A stretch of DNA of 18,267 nucleotides from Agrocybe praecox (lineage: Eukaryota > Basidiomycota > Agaricomycetes > Agaricales > Agrocybaceae), in the NCBI GenBank assembly GCA_964017145.1, contig CAXHKQ010000349.1, positions 1-18,267 on the forward strand, written 5' to 3'. The notes under the pieces were generated by a model. It did not search any database and had not been told where the DNA came from. It saw only the letters and a list, made by a program, of their open reading frames with translations. This document shows, in pieces, positions 1-7,589 of the stretch. Within the stretch, counting starts at the first letter, position 1; each line of letters opens with the position of its first letter. The position numbers and the translations under genes were made by a program.

Positions 1-109
1 GTTCAAAAAGTATTTTGCGTTTTGCGGCTGATCCGTTGATGGTTATGTAATACAAAATATTTACATTGATCCCTGATTTTTTCTCTACACAACCATATAA
101 TTTTTGTAT

Positions 110-300
110 TTGTGGCTGTCCTCTGTGCTATTTTATCTTATCTGCAATGTGGCAGTGCAAAGCTATCTTATCGGACATGTGGCTATGTAATCTATATCTT
201 CTTTCATGTGGCTGTGTGAAGCTATCTTATCATATCTTATCCTATCTGTGGCTGTGACAACTCATCTTATCATATCTTATCATATCTGTGGCTGTGGTAT
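110..300. repeat. Short tandem-like repeats inside repeat A
   Basis: Irregular repeats of the words ATCTTATCATATCTTATC and TGTGGCTGTG recur with spacings of about 40-50 bp. They give a Cys/Leu/Trp-rich nonsense translation. The same array lies in the right copy of A (about 17500-17690). Confidence 0.7.
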
Positions 301-342
301 TTTGTGTCACATGACTAATTCCCTAAAAGAGCGGTTTTCACT

Positions 343-725
343 CCATATTATCCAGTTTGCTATGTTCTGGGCGCTTTTTTATAAAACAAAAGGTGGATAT
401 GGTATTCTATACATTTATGGTGATTTATAGTGCCCTTAAAAATGCGAAAATATGACAGGAAGGGATGGATGCAGAAAAGTGCATCTGGATAATGTTCAAA
501 AATAATCTGGTCTATTTATAAATAGGTCCAAAAAGCGCACCAAATGTCTGTTTCTCTGTGTTATGAGCGCTTTTTTATCAAATAAAATGCTGAGATAGTA
601 TTCTATATATTTATCACTATTTATCCACTGTTTAAAGAGGTCAAAAATAAATGGGATTGCAGTGCATTTGCATAATGTTCAAAAATAATCTCTGCTATTT
701 ATAAATGCTCTCAAAAAGCGCATAT
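343..725. repeat. Two diverged ~190-bp tandem units in repeat A
   Basis: Unit 1 (about 343-533) and unit 2 (about 534-725) share GCGCTTTTTTAT, GGTATTCTATACATTTAT or a close variant, AATGTTCAAAAATAATCT, CTATTTATAAAT and CAAAAAGCGCA in the same order. The pattern of repeated subterminal units with an A/T box followed by a GGATGGAT-like box also occurs in the foldback element arms at 7041-7330. That suggests A is an arm of a related family. Confidence 0.65.
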
Positions 726-801
726 TTGCTGTGATTTCACTGGTTTAAAAAATACAAGATTATTCTTCAACTATCAGAGGACATTATATGTATGTTATTC
801 A

Positions 802-975
802 GCAAAGATATAGGCTGTAACCCATCACAACATTTCAAAAAGCGAACATGTCCCAATTGGGAAATTACTTCCATAGCCTTGAATTGTGGCCATTGTACCA
901 AAATGGAAGTAATTTCCCAATTGGGACATGTTCGCTTTTTGAAATGTTGTGATGGGTTACAGCCTATATCTTTGC
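802..975. repeat. Near-perfect 73-bp hairpin (palindrome)
   Basis: The left arm 802-874 (GCAAAGATATAGGCTGTAAC...) is the reverse complement of the right arm at about 903-975, with a ~28-nt loop at 875-902. The right arm ends exactly where inverted arm B begins (976). In the right copy of A the left arm is followed by TTT rather than AGC. TTT is what would be read if the loop were inverted. Confidence 0.9.
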
Positions 976-1069
976 CCACAAGGTTAATATTTTTACCTGA
1001 GCCCCTTTGCACAAGTGGATCACCAACACAGCAGTTGCCAGTACCTGTATATTAGAAATACTGCTCTCT

Positions 1070-1700
1070 TATCAAAAAGTCAACCCTTATATCCAAATCA
1101 AAGTTGGTTGACCAATCCACTTGCTCAAGTCAATCAGTCATCCTACCACTCAAGTCAATGCCCTTATTCATGTCAAAGTTGCTTGACCAACCCCACTAGC
1201 CAACCCTACTGTTCAAGTCAACCCACTTACTCAAGTCAAAGCTGGTTGATTGACCCCTTTGCCCAAGTCAATCAGTCAACTGACATACCTACCTCAACAA
1301 TAATACCCAAGTATACCCTCTTGCCCAAGTCCATGGGTCAACCGTCATATCTATACTAACCTTTGTATTCAAGTTTATCCCCTTGTCCAAGTCAATAGGT
1401 CAACTGACATACCTACATCAACCCTTTGCCCAAGTCAATAGGTCAACCAACATACTTATGTCAACCTGTTGCCCAAGCCAACGAGACAACCATCATACCA
1501 ACACCAACCTTTAAACTCAAATATACCACCTTACCCAAGTCAATAGGTCAACCATCATATCTAAGTATACCCCTTTGCCCAATTCAACCAATATACCTAT
1601 GTCAGCCCCTTGCTCAAGTCAATGAGAACCTTCATACCTATGTCAATCTTCATACCCAAGTATACAACCCCTTTGCCCGAGTCAATGAGTCAAGCCTCAT
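1070..1700. repeat. Minisatellite-like array in arm B
   Basis: Degenerate repeats of about 20-45 bp built on the phrases CCCAAGTCAATAGGTCAAC, CATCATATCTA and GTATACCCCTTTGCCC recur across this block. Translation gives a monotonous Gln/Pro/Ser/Tyr-rich string with stops between segments. I take this as non-coding repeat, not a gene. The reverse-complement array is at about 16165-16800. Confidence 0.75.
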
Positions 1701-1739
1701 AAAGATACCAATGCAACAAACAAAGGGTGGAAGCATATT

Positions 1740-2151
1740 TTAAAAGTCTTATATCATCATTCTAATGATACAAAACACATTTATATACATAGCCCCCAAT
1801 ATTGCTCAAATAAGCCCAGTAACATACAAGAAATCAGCAGAAACAAAGCCCAAACACACACAGAATCATCTATAAAGTATGTACAAATAGCCCAGAAAAT
1901 AATCTTTTTTTGTATTTAAAATGTAATACAAAGACCCCTGGAACCCTCTTATATTTTACAAATTTCAAAGGTGACAAAAGTTTTTGAAGTCACAAAAAAA
2001 GCTCGGCACCATCAAAATGCCAAGAAAAAAAACATATGATTTTCTTTTTTTATTTTCCAACTTTTTGTTCTTTTTCTTGGACCCCTCTAGGCTGCAATAA
2101 AGTGCCAAATTCTGTAGCCTAGGAGGTACCTTGAATGGGTCCACTGAAGTG
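1740..2151. other. AT-rich inner part of arm B, no gene seen
   Basis: Contains mixed poly-A/poly-T stretches (about 1985-2080) and no open frame of interest on either strand. It is identical or nearly so in the inverted arm. No promoter or terminator can be assigned. Confidence 0.6.
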
Positions 2152-2455
2152 CCTTCAAGAAGGTACTTGGCTCCGTGAAGTGAAAGACGCACATATACCG
2201 TACGTTGCGAGGATGTTTAGATGCATCCTCAATCATGCTCCTATTGGTGCTTATTACGAGCGCTTTAACATTCAAGAACCCCATGCTTGCGAATGCGGCC
2301 ACCACCTGCAAACGCGTGCACATATATTGCAAGTGTGTACGAAACACATACGCGAACACGACGGTCGGTCACCGGAACTCCTGGTGCATCTGACCAAAAT
2401 CTTGGACGACAACGACTCAGTGTTTGCGTTCAGGCGACCCGCAGGGGTTGGATAA
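2152..2455 (+). pseudogene. LINE ORF C-terminal fragment (CCHC-type end), copy 1
   Basis: About 100 codons of the C-terminus of a LINE polyprotein, ending at TAA (2453-2455). It includes NHAPIGAYYERFN and then CECG-x7-H-x4-C (CECGHHLQTRAHILQVC). In the family, such CCHC motifs lie at the C-terminus after the reverse transcriptase, and the RNase H domain where present. Everything upstream, including the RT, is missing because the copy is 5'-truncated. The open frame runs back through the B junction to about 2135, but those residues are not LINE. It is not expected to be functional. Confidence 0.8.
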
Positions 2456-2771
2456 GCAGGTTGGGCTACGGCTCAGCCTGCGGGACATGTTCTTCTTAGA
2501 CTGCGGGACGTGCTCCGCTCGGACTTCGGACTCTTTGCCATTACAATGGCGTGCGCCTCAGTACTCGGACTTGTGGGATTTGTCCTGACCCCGTGGGGGC
2601 GTTCGGGGCCCTTCAGTGGGTACCTTGGTTTGTGGGCTTCGGCTCGACCCCTCGAGGGCACCCGGGCTAAGCGGAAGCGGTGATGTGACTTGGAACGTGA
2701 GGGGACTGCGGACTGGGTGGGGTGTGGACTGTGGGTTGGGCTTGATGCCCGCCACAATGCTTAATCGCTTG

Positions 2772-2851
2772 CGATGGCGCAAACGCCATCGAGCCAGCAA
2801 CATTCTGACCGCCTAATGACGGTCTACCATCTTGGCGGGCTTTTGCCTGCC
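2772..2851 (+). ncRNA. Three stem-loops in LINE 3' UTR, copy 1
   Basis: SL1 2772-2791 (CGATGGCG, loop CAAA, CGCCATCG); SL2 2807-2824 (GACCG...CGGTC); SL3 2834-2851 (GGCGGGC, loop TTTT, GCCTGCC with one G-U pair). The same three structures occur in the other two copies with compensatory or pair-preserving differences. This suggests a structured 3' RNA, possibly recognised by the element's own RT. That role is inference. Confidence 0.7.
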
Positions 2852-2944
2852 CTCGCAGACGTAGCATAGTATTAAATCTTGCTCAGCATGCTTATGTATG
2901 TAATGTAGGGACCGGACTGCAATCGTGCACCGGAATACAAGTGG

Positions 2945-3405
2945 TGTTAGAAATTGACAATAGTGTAACCAATAGTTAATAGACTTATAGTCAACAGTAA
3001 AGTCAAGTCTCAAGTGCACCACAATGACTAGTCTTAATGAAAATAGTATATTGCTTCTGTATAACCAAAATCCCAATCTAGTGTCTTGAGTACTCCCCAG
3101 ACATAGTAGGAATACTGCTTTGTTTGTTCCTATTTACCCCAAAAATCCCTAAGTGTGAATATAGGTGCCCACAATATTGCGTTCGAAATCAGTGGTGCAC
3201 CAAACGAAGTTCTACGCTACATATTATATACTGCCGGATTCGTCTCATTAAGGAGATTCCGAATCTAGGAAGATCTCGTCCATAGCTGTACTCTATAAAT
3301 AGTTATTTACGAAATACTGTCCAAAAACAGGGAAAAACACCGAAATCTATGTAAAGTTCATATGTACAAGTCCAAAATCAAAGTGTTTGATCACTAATTT
3401 CAACA
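2945..3405. mobile_element. Solo LTR, 461 bp, in LINE copy 1
   Basis: Starts TGTTAGAAATTG and ends TAATTTCAACA, giving TG...CA termini with short imperfect inverted ends. It is flanked by a perfect 5-bp target duplication AGTGG (2940-2944 and 3406-3410). The empty-site sequence is seen in LINE copy 2 (AAGTGGGACTTCGG at about 5469). It contains a TATA-like TATAAATA at about 3294. No internal coding region is present, so it is a recombination remnant of a full LTR element. Its terminus resembles the solo LTR at 5678-6114. Confidence 0.9.
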
Positions 3406-3426
3406 AGTGGGACTTCGGTCCTTTGA

Positions 3427-3461
3427 TTTTTTTTAAAAAAAAACAAAAAAACAAAAAAAAA
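3427..3461 (+). other. A-rich 3' tail of LINE copy 1
   Basis: T8 followed by A9CA7CA9. The same TTTGATTT(T)n-An junction ends copies 2 and 3. It marks the 3' end of the LINE and its plus-strand orientation. Confidence 0.85.
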
Positions 3462-4427
3462 GAACTGGCTCAGATGTCAATGCTACTTTTAAGCGCAGGA
3501 AGGCTCGAGTGTGCTCCGCCTTCCACAAACCCTTCAAGGAACACCCCTTCATCGCTCGTTGGTATGCTGCCTTCCCCTTCCCCCTCGGCAGGTCTAATCC
3601 CTTTGCCAGATCCGTAAGCGGCTGTGCAATAGCAGAATAACCACGGATTAATGACCGGAAGTAACCCGTCAAGCCTGTGAATGCACCCAGATTCTGGACA
3701 TCAGTTGGTGTCTCCCAGTCCACAATGGCTGTCAGCTTCGACAGGTCTGGTTTGATGCCATCTGGACCCACACGCACGCCTGCGAACACTGCTTCCGTTA
3801 GAAAGAGGCCTGTTTTTGTTGCTGACAGAGAGAGCTTCTTCTCCCGCACCCTGACCAATAACCTCCTCAAATCATCCAACATCCTCTCAAATGTATCCCT
3901 GGCTGACCCTCCATCATCCACAAACAACTCAATCAAGGTTCCCACCATGTCTCCCAGCGCCCGCGCTGTCATTTCTGCAAAGGTAGAAGGAGCACCAGTC
4001 AAGCTGAATGGCATACGAAGATATGAGAAAAACCCTCGTCCCTCAACGTAAAAGCAGACATATGGCTGAATGTCCTTGGGAACAGGGCATGCATAGAAGC
4101 CATTAGCAAAGTCAAATATGTTGACCCAGCGATGCCCGCTGAGCTTCTGTTGCTTCGCCCGTATGTCACCTTGAGGCAATGGGGGGACCTGAGTTGCCTT
4201 ATTTAGGTCTGCGAAGTCCTGGCAGACACGCCATTTTGTTGGAGTTTCTTCCCGCTGGCCTGGTGTTGGCGATAGAGGATTGTCATGATCGGGAAGGTCC
4301 AAAAAGGCTGCTGGTAAGCCCGCTGCTATGCATTCTTTGTTAACCCTGTGCTGAAGTTCTTCTAGTGTCAACCCCCCTTTTTTGTGGGCTTTTCTGGCTA
4401 AAGTGGTCACACCGCAACACTTCACAT
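3462..4427 (-). pseudogene. pol: Gypsy pol: reverse transcriptase core and start of RNase H connection
   Basis: A continuous minus-strand frame of about 320 codons. Numbering from the Met at 4425, RT signatures in order are: WRVCQDFADLN (~65-75), motif A FDFANGFY (D at ~105), motif B MPFSLTGAPSTF (~138-149) and motif C FVDDGG (~168-173) with both catalytic Asp. A ground-state YFRSLIRGYSAIAQPL segment follows, then the HTRAFLRLKVALTSEPVL segment that leads into RNase H. The frame ends in the LINE copy 1 A-tail read backwards, so RNase H and integrase are absent. The N-terminal part of RT lies at 5532-5677, across LINE copy 2. This stretch itself has no stop, but the element as a whole is defective. 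Confidence 0.9.
4414..4427. repeat. Target-site duplication, left, of LINE copy 2
   Basis: GCAACACTTCACAT here is repeated exactly at 5518-5531, directly after the poly-A of LINE copy 2. A 14-bp direct repeat bordering a poly-A-ended element is the hallmark of target-primed reverse transcription. Confidence 0.93.
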
Positions 4428-4976
4428 AAAGTAGACTTCATTCAGGTTCCATCGAAACTGAAATGGAGGATACACCAAGAAGCCAATGACATCAGTCGGG
4501 CTCAAGTCGAACCTGTCGGGGACCACCCGGCTACTTCCTTGGATAGTGTACGAAAGATCGTCACTAAAACAGTACAGGAGGACTGGAAGACCCTCTTCTG
4601 AGACCCCAACTATCGAGGGCATAACTTTATGCGCCTCAAGAATCTTGCCGGGGATTTACTCGAGCCAATGTACCTTAATGAAGGTACTTGGCTCCATGAA
4701 GTGAAAGGCGAGCTAGTTACGCTCGTCGCGAGGATGAACAGATGCATCCTCAATCACGCTCCCATTGGTGCTTATTATGAGCGCTTTAACATTCAAGAAC
4801 CTCATGCATGCGAATGTGGCCACCACCTACAAACGCGAGCACACATATTGCAAGTATGTACAAAGCATACACGCGAACACGATGGTCGGTCACCGGAACT
4901 CCTGGTGCATCTGATCAAATTCCTGGATGACAACGACTCAGTGTTTGCGTTCAGGCGACGCGCAGGGGTTGGATAA
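4428..4976 (+). pseudogene. LINE ORF C-terminal region, copy 2, one internal TGA
   Basis: An open frame from the 5' truncation to TAA (4974-4976), broken once by TGA at 4599-4601 in the context LF*DPNYRG. The upstream part includes RIHQEANDISRAQ, which resembles the region just after an RNase H domain in Agaricomycete LINEs (inference). Downstream comes LHEVKGELVTLVARMNRC, NHAPIGAYYERFN, then the CECG-x7-H-x4-C zinc motif. The stop could be a decayed CGA (Arg) codon. A fragment of a larger polyprotein, not functional. Confidence 0.8.
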
Positions 4977-5301
4977 GCAGGTTGGGCTACGGCTCAGCCT
5001 GCGGGACATGCTCTTCTCGGACTACGGAACTTGTTCTGCTCGGTCTTCAGACTCTTTGCCATTACAATGGCGCGCACCTCAGTACTCGGACTTGTGGGAT
5101 TTGTCCTGACCCTGCAGGGGCGTTCGGGGCCCTTCAGTGGGTACCTTGGTTTGTGGGCTTCGGCTCGACCCTTCGGGGGCACCCAGGCTAAGCGGAAGCG
5201 GCGATGCGACTTGGAACGTGAGGGGACTGCGGATTGGGTGGGGCGGGGACTGTGGACTTGGGGGTTGGGCTTGATGCCCGGCCACAATGCTTAAACGCTT
5301 G

Positions 5302-5381
5302 CGACGGCGCTTGCGCCGTCGAACCAGCAACATTCTGACCGCCTAACGGCGGTCTGCAATCTTGGCGGGCCTTTGCCCGCC
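5302..5381 (+). ncRNA. Three stem-loops in LINE 3' UTR, copy 2
   Basis: SL1 5302-5321 (CGACGGCGC, TT, GCGCCGTCG); SL2 5337-5354 (GACCGCC, TAAC, GGCGGTC); SL3 5364-5381 (GGCGGGC, CTTT, GCCCGCC). All stems are perfect here. Against copy 1, SL1 shows a T-A to C-G exchange at the same pair. Confidence 0.72.
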
Positions 5382-5490
5382 CTCGCAGACGTAGCGTAGT
5401 AGTAAATCTTGCTTAGCATGCTGTTGTATGTAACGTAGGGACCGGACTGCAATTGCGCACCGGAATATAAGTGGGACTTCGGTCCTTTGA

Positions 5491-5517
5491 TTTTTTTTTA
5501 AAAAAAAAAAAAAAAAA
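5491..5517 (+). other. T9A18 tail of LINE copy 2
   Basis: Nine T then eighteen A, directly before the right target duplication. Defines the LINE 3' end. Confidence 0.9.
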
Positions 5518-5531
5518 GCAACACTTCACAT
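5518..5531. repeat. Target-site duplication, right, of LINE copy 2
   Basis: GCAACACTTCACAT, identical to 4414-4427. Removing the LINE and one copy restores the gypsy reading across the RT. Confidence 0.93.
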
Positions 5532-5677
5532 CCCTATGAGAGATGGGCGCAATGATCTCTGCCTCCAGCATCTTGTCAAGAACCCCATTAAAGTACTCAC
5601 GTTGGGGTGGTGTCAGTGGTCTCTGGTTGACCTTTGTGCAAAATGTAGCTCCCTCTGGTATGTTCAGCCTATGCTCC
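5532..5677 (-). pseudogene. pol: Gypsy pol: N-terminal part of RT
   Basis: Minus-strand reading gives EHRLNIPEGATF, then VNQRPLTPPQREYFN, then LEAEIIAPISHRDVK. These are the segments that precede the RT core in this gypsy group. It continues into the RT core at 4427 across LINE copy 2, and connects upstream to the linker ending near 6115 across a solo LTR. No stop was seen in this short stretch. Confidence 0.85.
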
Positions 5678-6114
5678 TGTTAAAGGGAGCGAGTGCGGGA
5701 CGTCATGAGCTACCTGGTGACCTAATATGGTGCACCCAAGACGAAGGACTGAAGAGCTATGAAGAGCTGAAGTCCAGAGTGAGTAACTGATTGTATTGAG
5801 ACATGAGATATACTACTGACCTGAAGTCCAGAGTGAGTAACTGGGGACTTCAGGCTTTGGTCTACAGACTTATATATGCTAGGGCATGTAAGGGATGTAA
5901 CAGATGTGAAACGTGTGAGAACGTGAAACATGTATGAGCATGAAACATGTAAGAGCGTGAAACGTGTAAGAGAACATGAAACATGTAAGGGAAGTGAAAC
6001 ATGTAGCAAAGGATGAAACATGTGAGAAAGGTGAAGCATGTTTCAGTATGACAGAAGTGTGATGAACCTTTGGAGAGGTCTGGAAGGTGGGGACTTGGAG
6101 GGCAAATTCTAACA
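5678..6114. mobile_element. Solo LTR, 437 bp, inside gypsy pol
   Basis: On the minus strand it starts TGTTAGAATTTG and ends CCTTTAACA. The plus strand also reads TGTTA...TAACA, so orientation is uncertain. Flanks are GCTCC (5673-5677) and GCTCT (6115-6119), a 5-bp target duplication with one mismatch. Removing it joins gypsy ...NAVEGAE to HRLNIPEG, as expected for the family. It contains a TATA-like TTATATATG (about 5871), a repeated 25-bp block (GAAGTCCAGAGTGAGTAACTG at about 5770 and 5822) and a minisatellite (5890-6030). Confidence 0.82.
5890..6030. repeat. Minisatellite of GAAACATGTAAGAG-like units
   Basis: About nine degenerate 13-20-bp units built on GTGAAACATGTAAGAG / GAAACGTGT inside the solo LTR. 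Not CRISPR: units are degenerate and the intervals are too short for spacers. Confidence 0.8.
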
Positions 6115-6800
6115 GCTCTGCACCCTCTACCGCATTAACCTCACTCATTGACAGAGCAAAACAGTCAGCGAATTCACGGACCAGGTCCACTACCCGCTTC
6201 TGCTCATCAACTGACAAGTCCTGCCCTATCGTCACCTCCCGCATCACTGCATCACCCCTCTCCGGCTGGAAGGGATCTTCCTTCCACGTCAAGATTGACA
6301 GTAGGAATTCCTTTGGGGCCAGCGGTTGTTCGACACCAGGAGGCCCATATTGTTCGCCTGCTACGTCCTCCACCAACCACACATCTTGCCAGTTATCTGC
6401 CACCTCCGCCCCAGCTGAATCATCTCTACCCCAGCACATGCCCTGTTCATTCACTCCTCCTTCGTCCATCTCCGAGTCGTCTAACACCTCCAGCTTCCAA
6501 ATGTTCTGGGCTCCCACATTGCCCCGCTGCTTCCTCCGTTGAAGCTGCTTTATCCATCGCCGAAACCACCTCTCGCTACCCGAGATAGTGGGAGGAAGAC
6601 CTTGTGAAACACGCCAGGCTGCTCGTTCCTCTCTTGTTTTACGGGGAACACCATGACTGGTCAGAGGTAGAGATGCAGCTGGAGATGCATTGGCGATGAG
6701 AGCAGCACTGCCCTGCAACCTGCATGGTTTTCGGGGGCCGATATACATGTTGGGCATCGACAAGGGTTGTCCCTGCCCTCGTGGTATCTCCACTCAGCCA
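6115..6800 (-). pseudogene. pol: Gypsy pol: protease-RT linker
   Basis: A minus-strand open frame of about 225 codons from roughly 6793. It runs through KTREERAAWRVSQGLPP, an acidic middle part, then DLVREFADCFALSMSEVNAVEGAE, the conserved segment just ahead of the RT N-terminus. The foldback element cuts it off from the protease on one side and the 437-bp solo LTR from the RT on the other. A TGA sits just upstream in this frame, so the join to the protease is also frameshifted. Without insertions it would be a normal gypsy linker. Confidence 0.82.
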
Positions 6801-6809
6801 TGTCTGCTA
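6801..6809. repeat. Probable 9-bp target duplication, left, of foldback element
   Basis: TGTCTGCTA here against TGGCTGCTA at 10951-10959 (8 of 9). Nine bp is the usual size for Mutator-like elements. The exact element edge is uncertain by a few bases because the inverted identity begins at 6813/10947. Confidence 0.55.
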
Positions 6810-6853
6810 CATTGATGTATCAATCATGGCAGTTTGGACTTTTCGTGATACAT

Positions 6854-6877
6854 CAGGGTGGGCAGTTGCCCACCCTG
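6854..6877. repeat. Perfect 11-bp hairpin next to the TIR end
   Basis: CAGGGTGGGCA, GT, TGCCCACCCTG. The right-hand arm keeps the hairpin with one C-to-T change that still allows G-T pairing. A candidate transposase site or structural end. Confidence 0.8.
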
Positions 6878-7040
6878 GTAATTATGCATAAAGTGTGCTA
6901 TAGGCAGAGAGCAGTTGGTCTTGCCAAACATTAATAAACATTGCTGTTTTTGATGTTTTCGGACAGTAATTAGGCGCTGCAGGTGTAGTGGTTATGTTTT
7001 TTGTTGTGATATGTCAGATATATGTTCTATATATATATTG

Positions 7041-7330
7041 TGATTTTTTGGCACCCTTTGCACACCTAAAAAGGGACGGCACGGGATGGATTGGAAAACA
7101 TACATCCGGATGACGTGTTATTTATAGACGGATGCAGGAAACAGTGTCCCCGAAGTGCCCGACGCTGTAATTGGGCTCCTGCACTGCGTCGGGCATCGTT
7201 CGGGGCGCGGAAAAAGCCCAGATATAATGTAGGGATATGTTTTGATTTTTTGGGGCACTTTGCGCCATCAAAAGAGGGCGGGACAGGATGGATTGCAAAA
7301 CATGAAATCGGATGACGTGTTATTTTTAGT
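7041..7330 (+). repeat. Two subterminal direct units (~87 bp each) in the foldback arm
   Basis: Unit 1 7041-7127 and unit 2 7243-7330 share TGATTTTTTGG, CTTTGC, an AAAAGRG box, GGATGGATTG, AAAACAT, CGGATGACGTGTTATTT in order, spaced about 200 bp. Each arm has both, so the element has four. Repeated subterminal motifs are common transposase-binding sites; that role here is inference. Confidence 0.75.
7148..7205. repeat. GC-rich stem-loop between the subterminal units
   Basis: CCCCGAA and TGCCCGACGC pair with GCGTCGGGCA and TTCGGGG (7148-7165 with 7186-7205), leaving a ~20-nt loop. An identical structure lies in the other arm at about 10555-10612. Confidence 0.78.
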
Positions 7331-7589
7331 ACATTTTGATCATTTCGGGCGATGCGCTATTTTTGATAATGATATGTTCATTTTGTGTACTATATTTACT
7401 TTACATACATATGTTCTAGCTCTTAGATTAGATTAGATGTCAAAAATGCCTTCCTCGCTTTTTGTTTTTAGATGGCCCTTCCATATTTGGTAGTTATTTC
7501 CATTTTTGTAAATCCCTCAAAATATATGAAAAAAATCCATAATATTTTTTATACTATTTACTATACAAATGAACGAAGCAAGCATAGAG

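Larger units (their letters stand above)
1..874. repeat. Repeat A, left copy (direct repeat with 17391-18264)
   Basis: This AT-rich block recurs in the same orientation at 17391-18264, offset exactly 17,390. The only difference I noticed is T186 against C17576, a TpG/CpG difference. It holds short repeats of TATCTTATC and GTGGCTGTG words (about 110-300), then two diverged ~190-bp units (about 343-725). It ends in the left arm of a hairpin. It has no convincing coding capacity. Its layout resembles one arm of a foldback-type element. Confidence 0.95.
976..2151 (+). repeat. Inverted repeat arm B (left), 1176 bp
   Basis: This is the reverse complement of 15715-16890, and both arms are exactly 1176 bp, so there is no net length change. 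I saw only a handful of substitutions (for example near 1224, 1327 and 1577). The outer end starts CCACAAGG beside the hairpin. The inner end CCACTGAAGTG abuts LINE copy 1. The arm contains a minisatellite-like block (1070-1700) and an AT-rich block (1740-2100) with an A-rich and T-rich stretch. It could be the terminal inverted repeat of a large composite element, or the product of an inverted duplication. Confidence 0.93.
2152..3461 (+). mobile_element. LINE (non-LTR retrotransposon) copy 1, 5'-truncated, split by a solo LTR
   Basis: The 3' end of a non-LTR element: C-terminal coding remnant (2152-2455), a ~500-nt 3' UTR shared with copies at 4428-5517 and 11818-12702, three stem-loops (2772-2851), and an A-rich tail (3435-3461) preceded by a T8 run. 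A solo LTR with its target duplication (2940-3410) interrupts the 3' UTR. The tail abuts gypsy RT sequence at 3462. The 5' junction is directly with arm B at 2151/2152. Unlike the other two copies, no matching target duplication flanks it, so the original 5' flank has been lost. Confidence 0.88.
4428..5517 (+). mobile_element. LINE copy 2, 5'-truncated, 1090 bp
   Basis: Bordered by perfect 14-bp target duplications and ending in T9A18. It is inserted in the gypsy RT, whose minus-strand frame resumes on both sides. It is the longest of the three copies, with about 180 coding codons and a ~510-nt 3' UTR with the three stem-loops. It has no RT domain and cannot move by itself. Confidence 0.93.
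6813..7437 (+). repeat. Outer inverted arm, left, of foldback element
   Basis: Matches the reverse complement of about 10325-10947. It includes the terminal pair TGATGTATCA/TGATACATCA (6813-6855), a 24-bp hairpin CAGGGTGGGCA-GT-TGCCCACCCTG (6854-6877), two ~87-bp direct subterminal units (7041-7127, 7243-7330) and a 17-bp stem hairpin (7148-7205). The arm ends near a TTAGATTAGATTAGAT run. Confidence 0.9.

Noticed and set aside
1015..1743. Gln/Pro/Tyr-rich open frames in arm B (also 16123-16851, minus)
   Set aside because: They are translations of the minisatellite-like array, with stops between segments and no start or splice context. Their conservation in B' is explained by the inverted repeat.
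2473..2867. Arg/Pro/Ser-rich frames on both strands in the LINE 3' UTR (also 4982-5333 and 12000-12372)
   Set aside because: They recur in all three LINE copies only because the UTR recurs. Several overlapping frames are open on both strands, typical of GC-rich sequence, and frames shift between copies.
3677..4051. Plus-strand frame opposite the RT (and 6087-6588 opposite the linker, 13476-13946 opposite gag)
   Set aside because: Antisense shadows of clearly recognisable minus-strand gypsy coding sequence.
5890..6030. CRISPR array
   Set aside because: Units are degenerate, 13-20 bp and nearly contiguous, with no constant repeats separated by unique spacers; the context is a fungal retroelement.
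7091..7315. A ~74-codon frame shared by both foldback arms (other copy about 10440-10669, minus)
   Set aside because: Shared because the arms are inverted copies. It runs across a strong hairpin and a repeat unit and diverges by frameshift at its end. No family resemblance.
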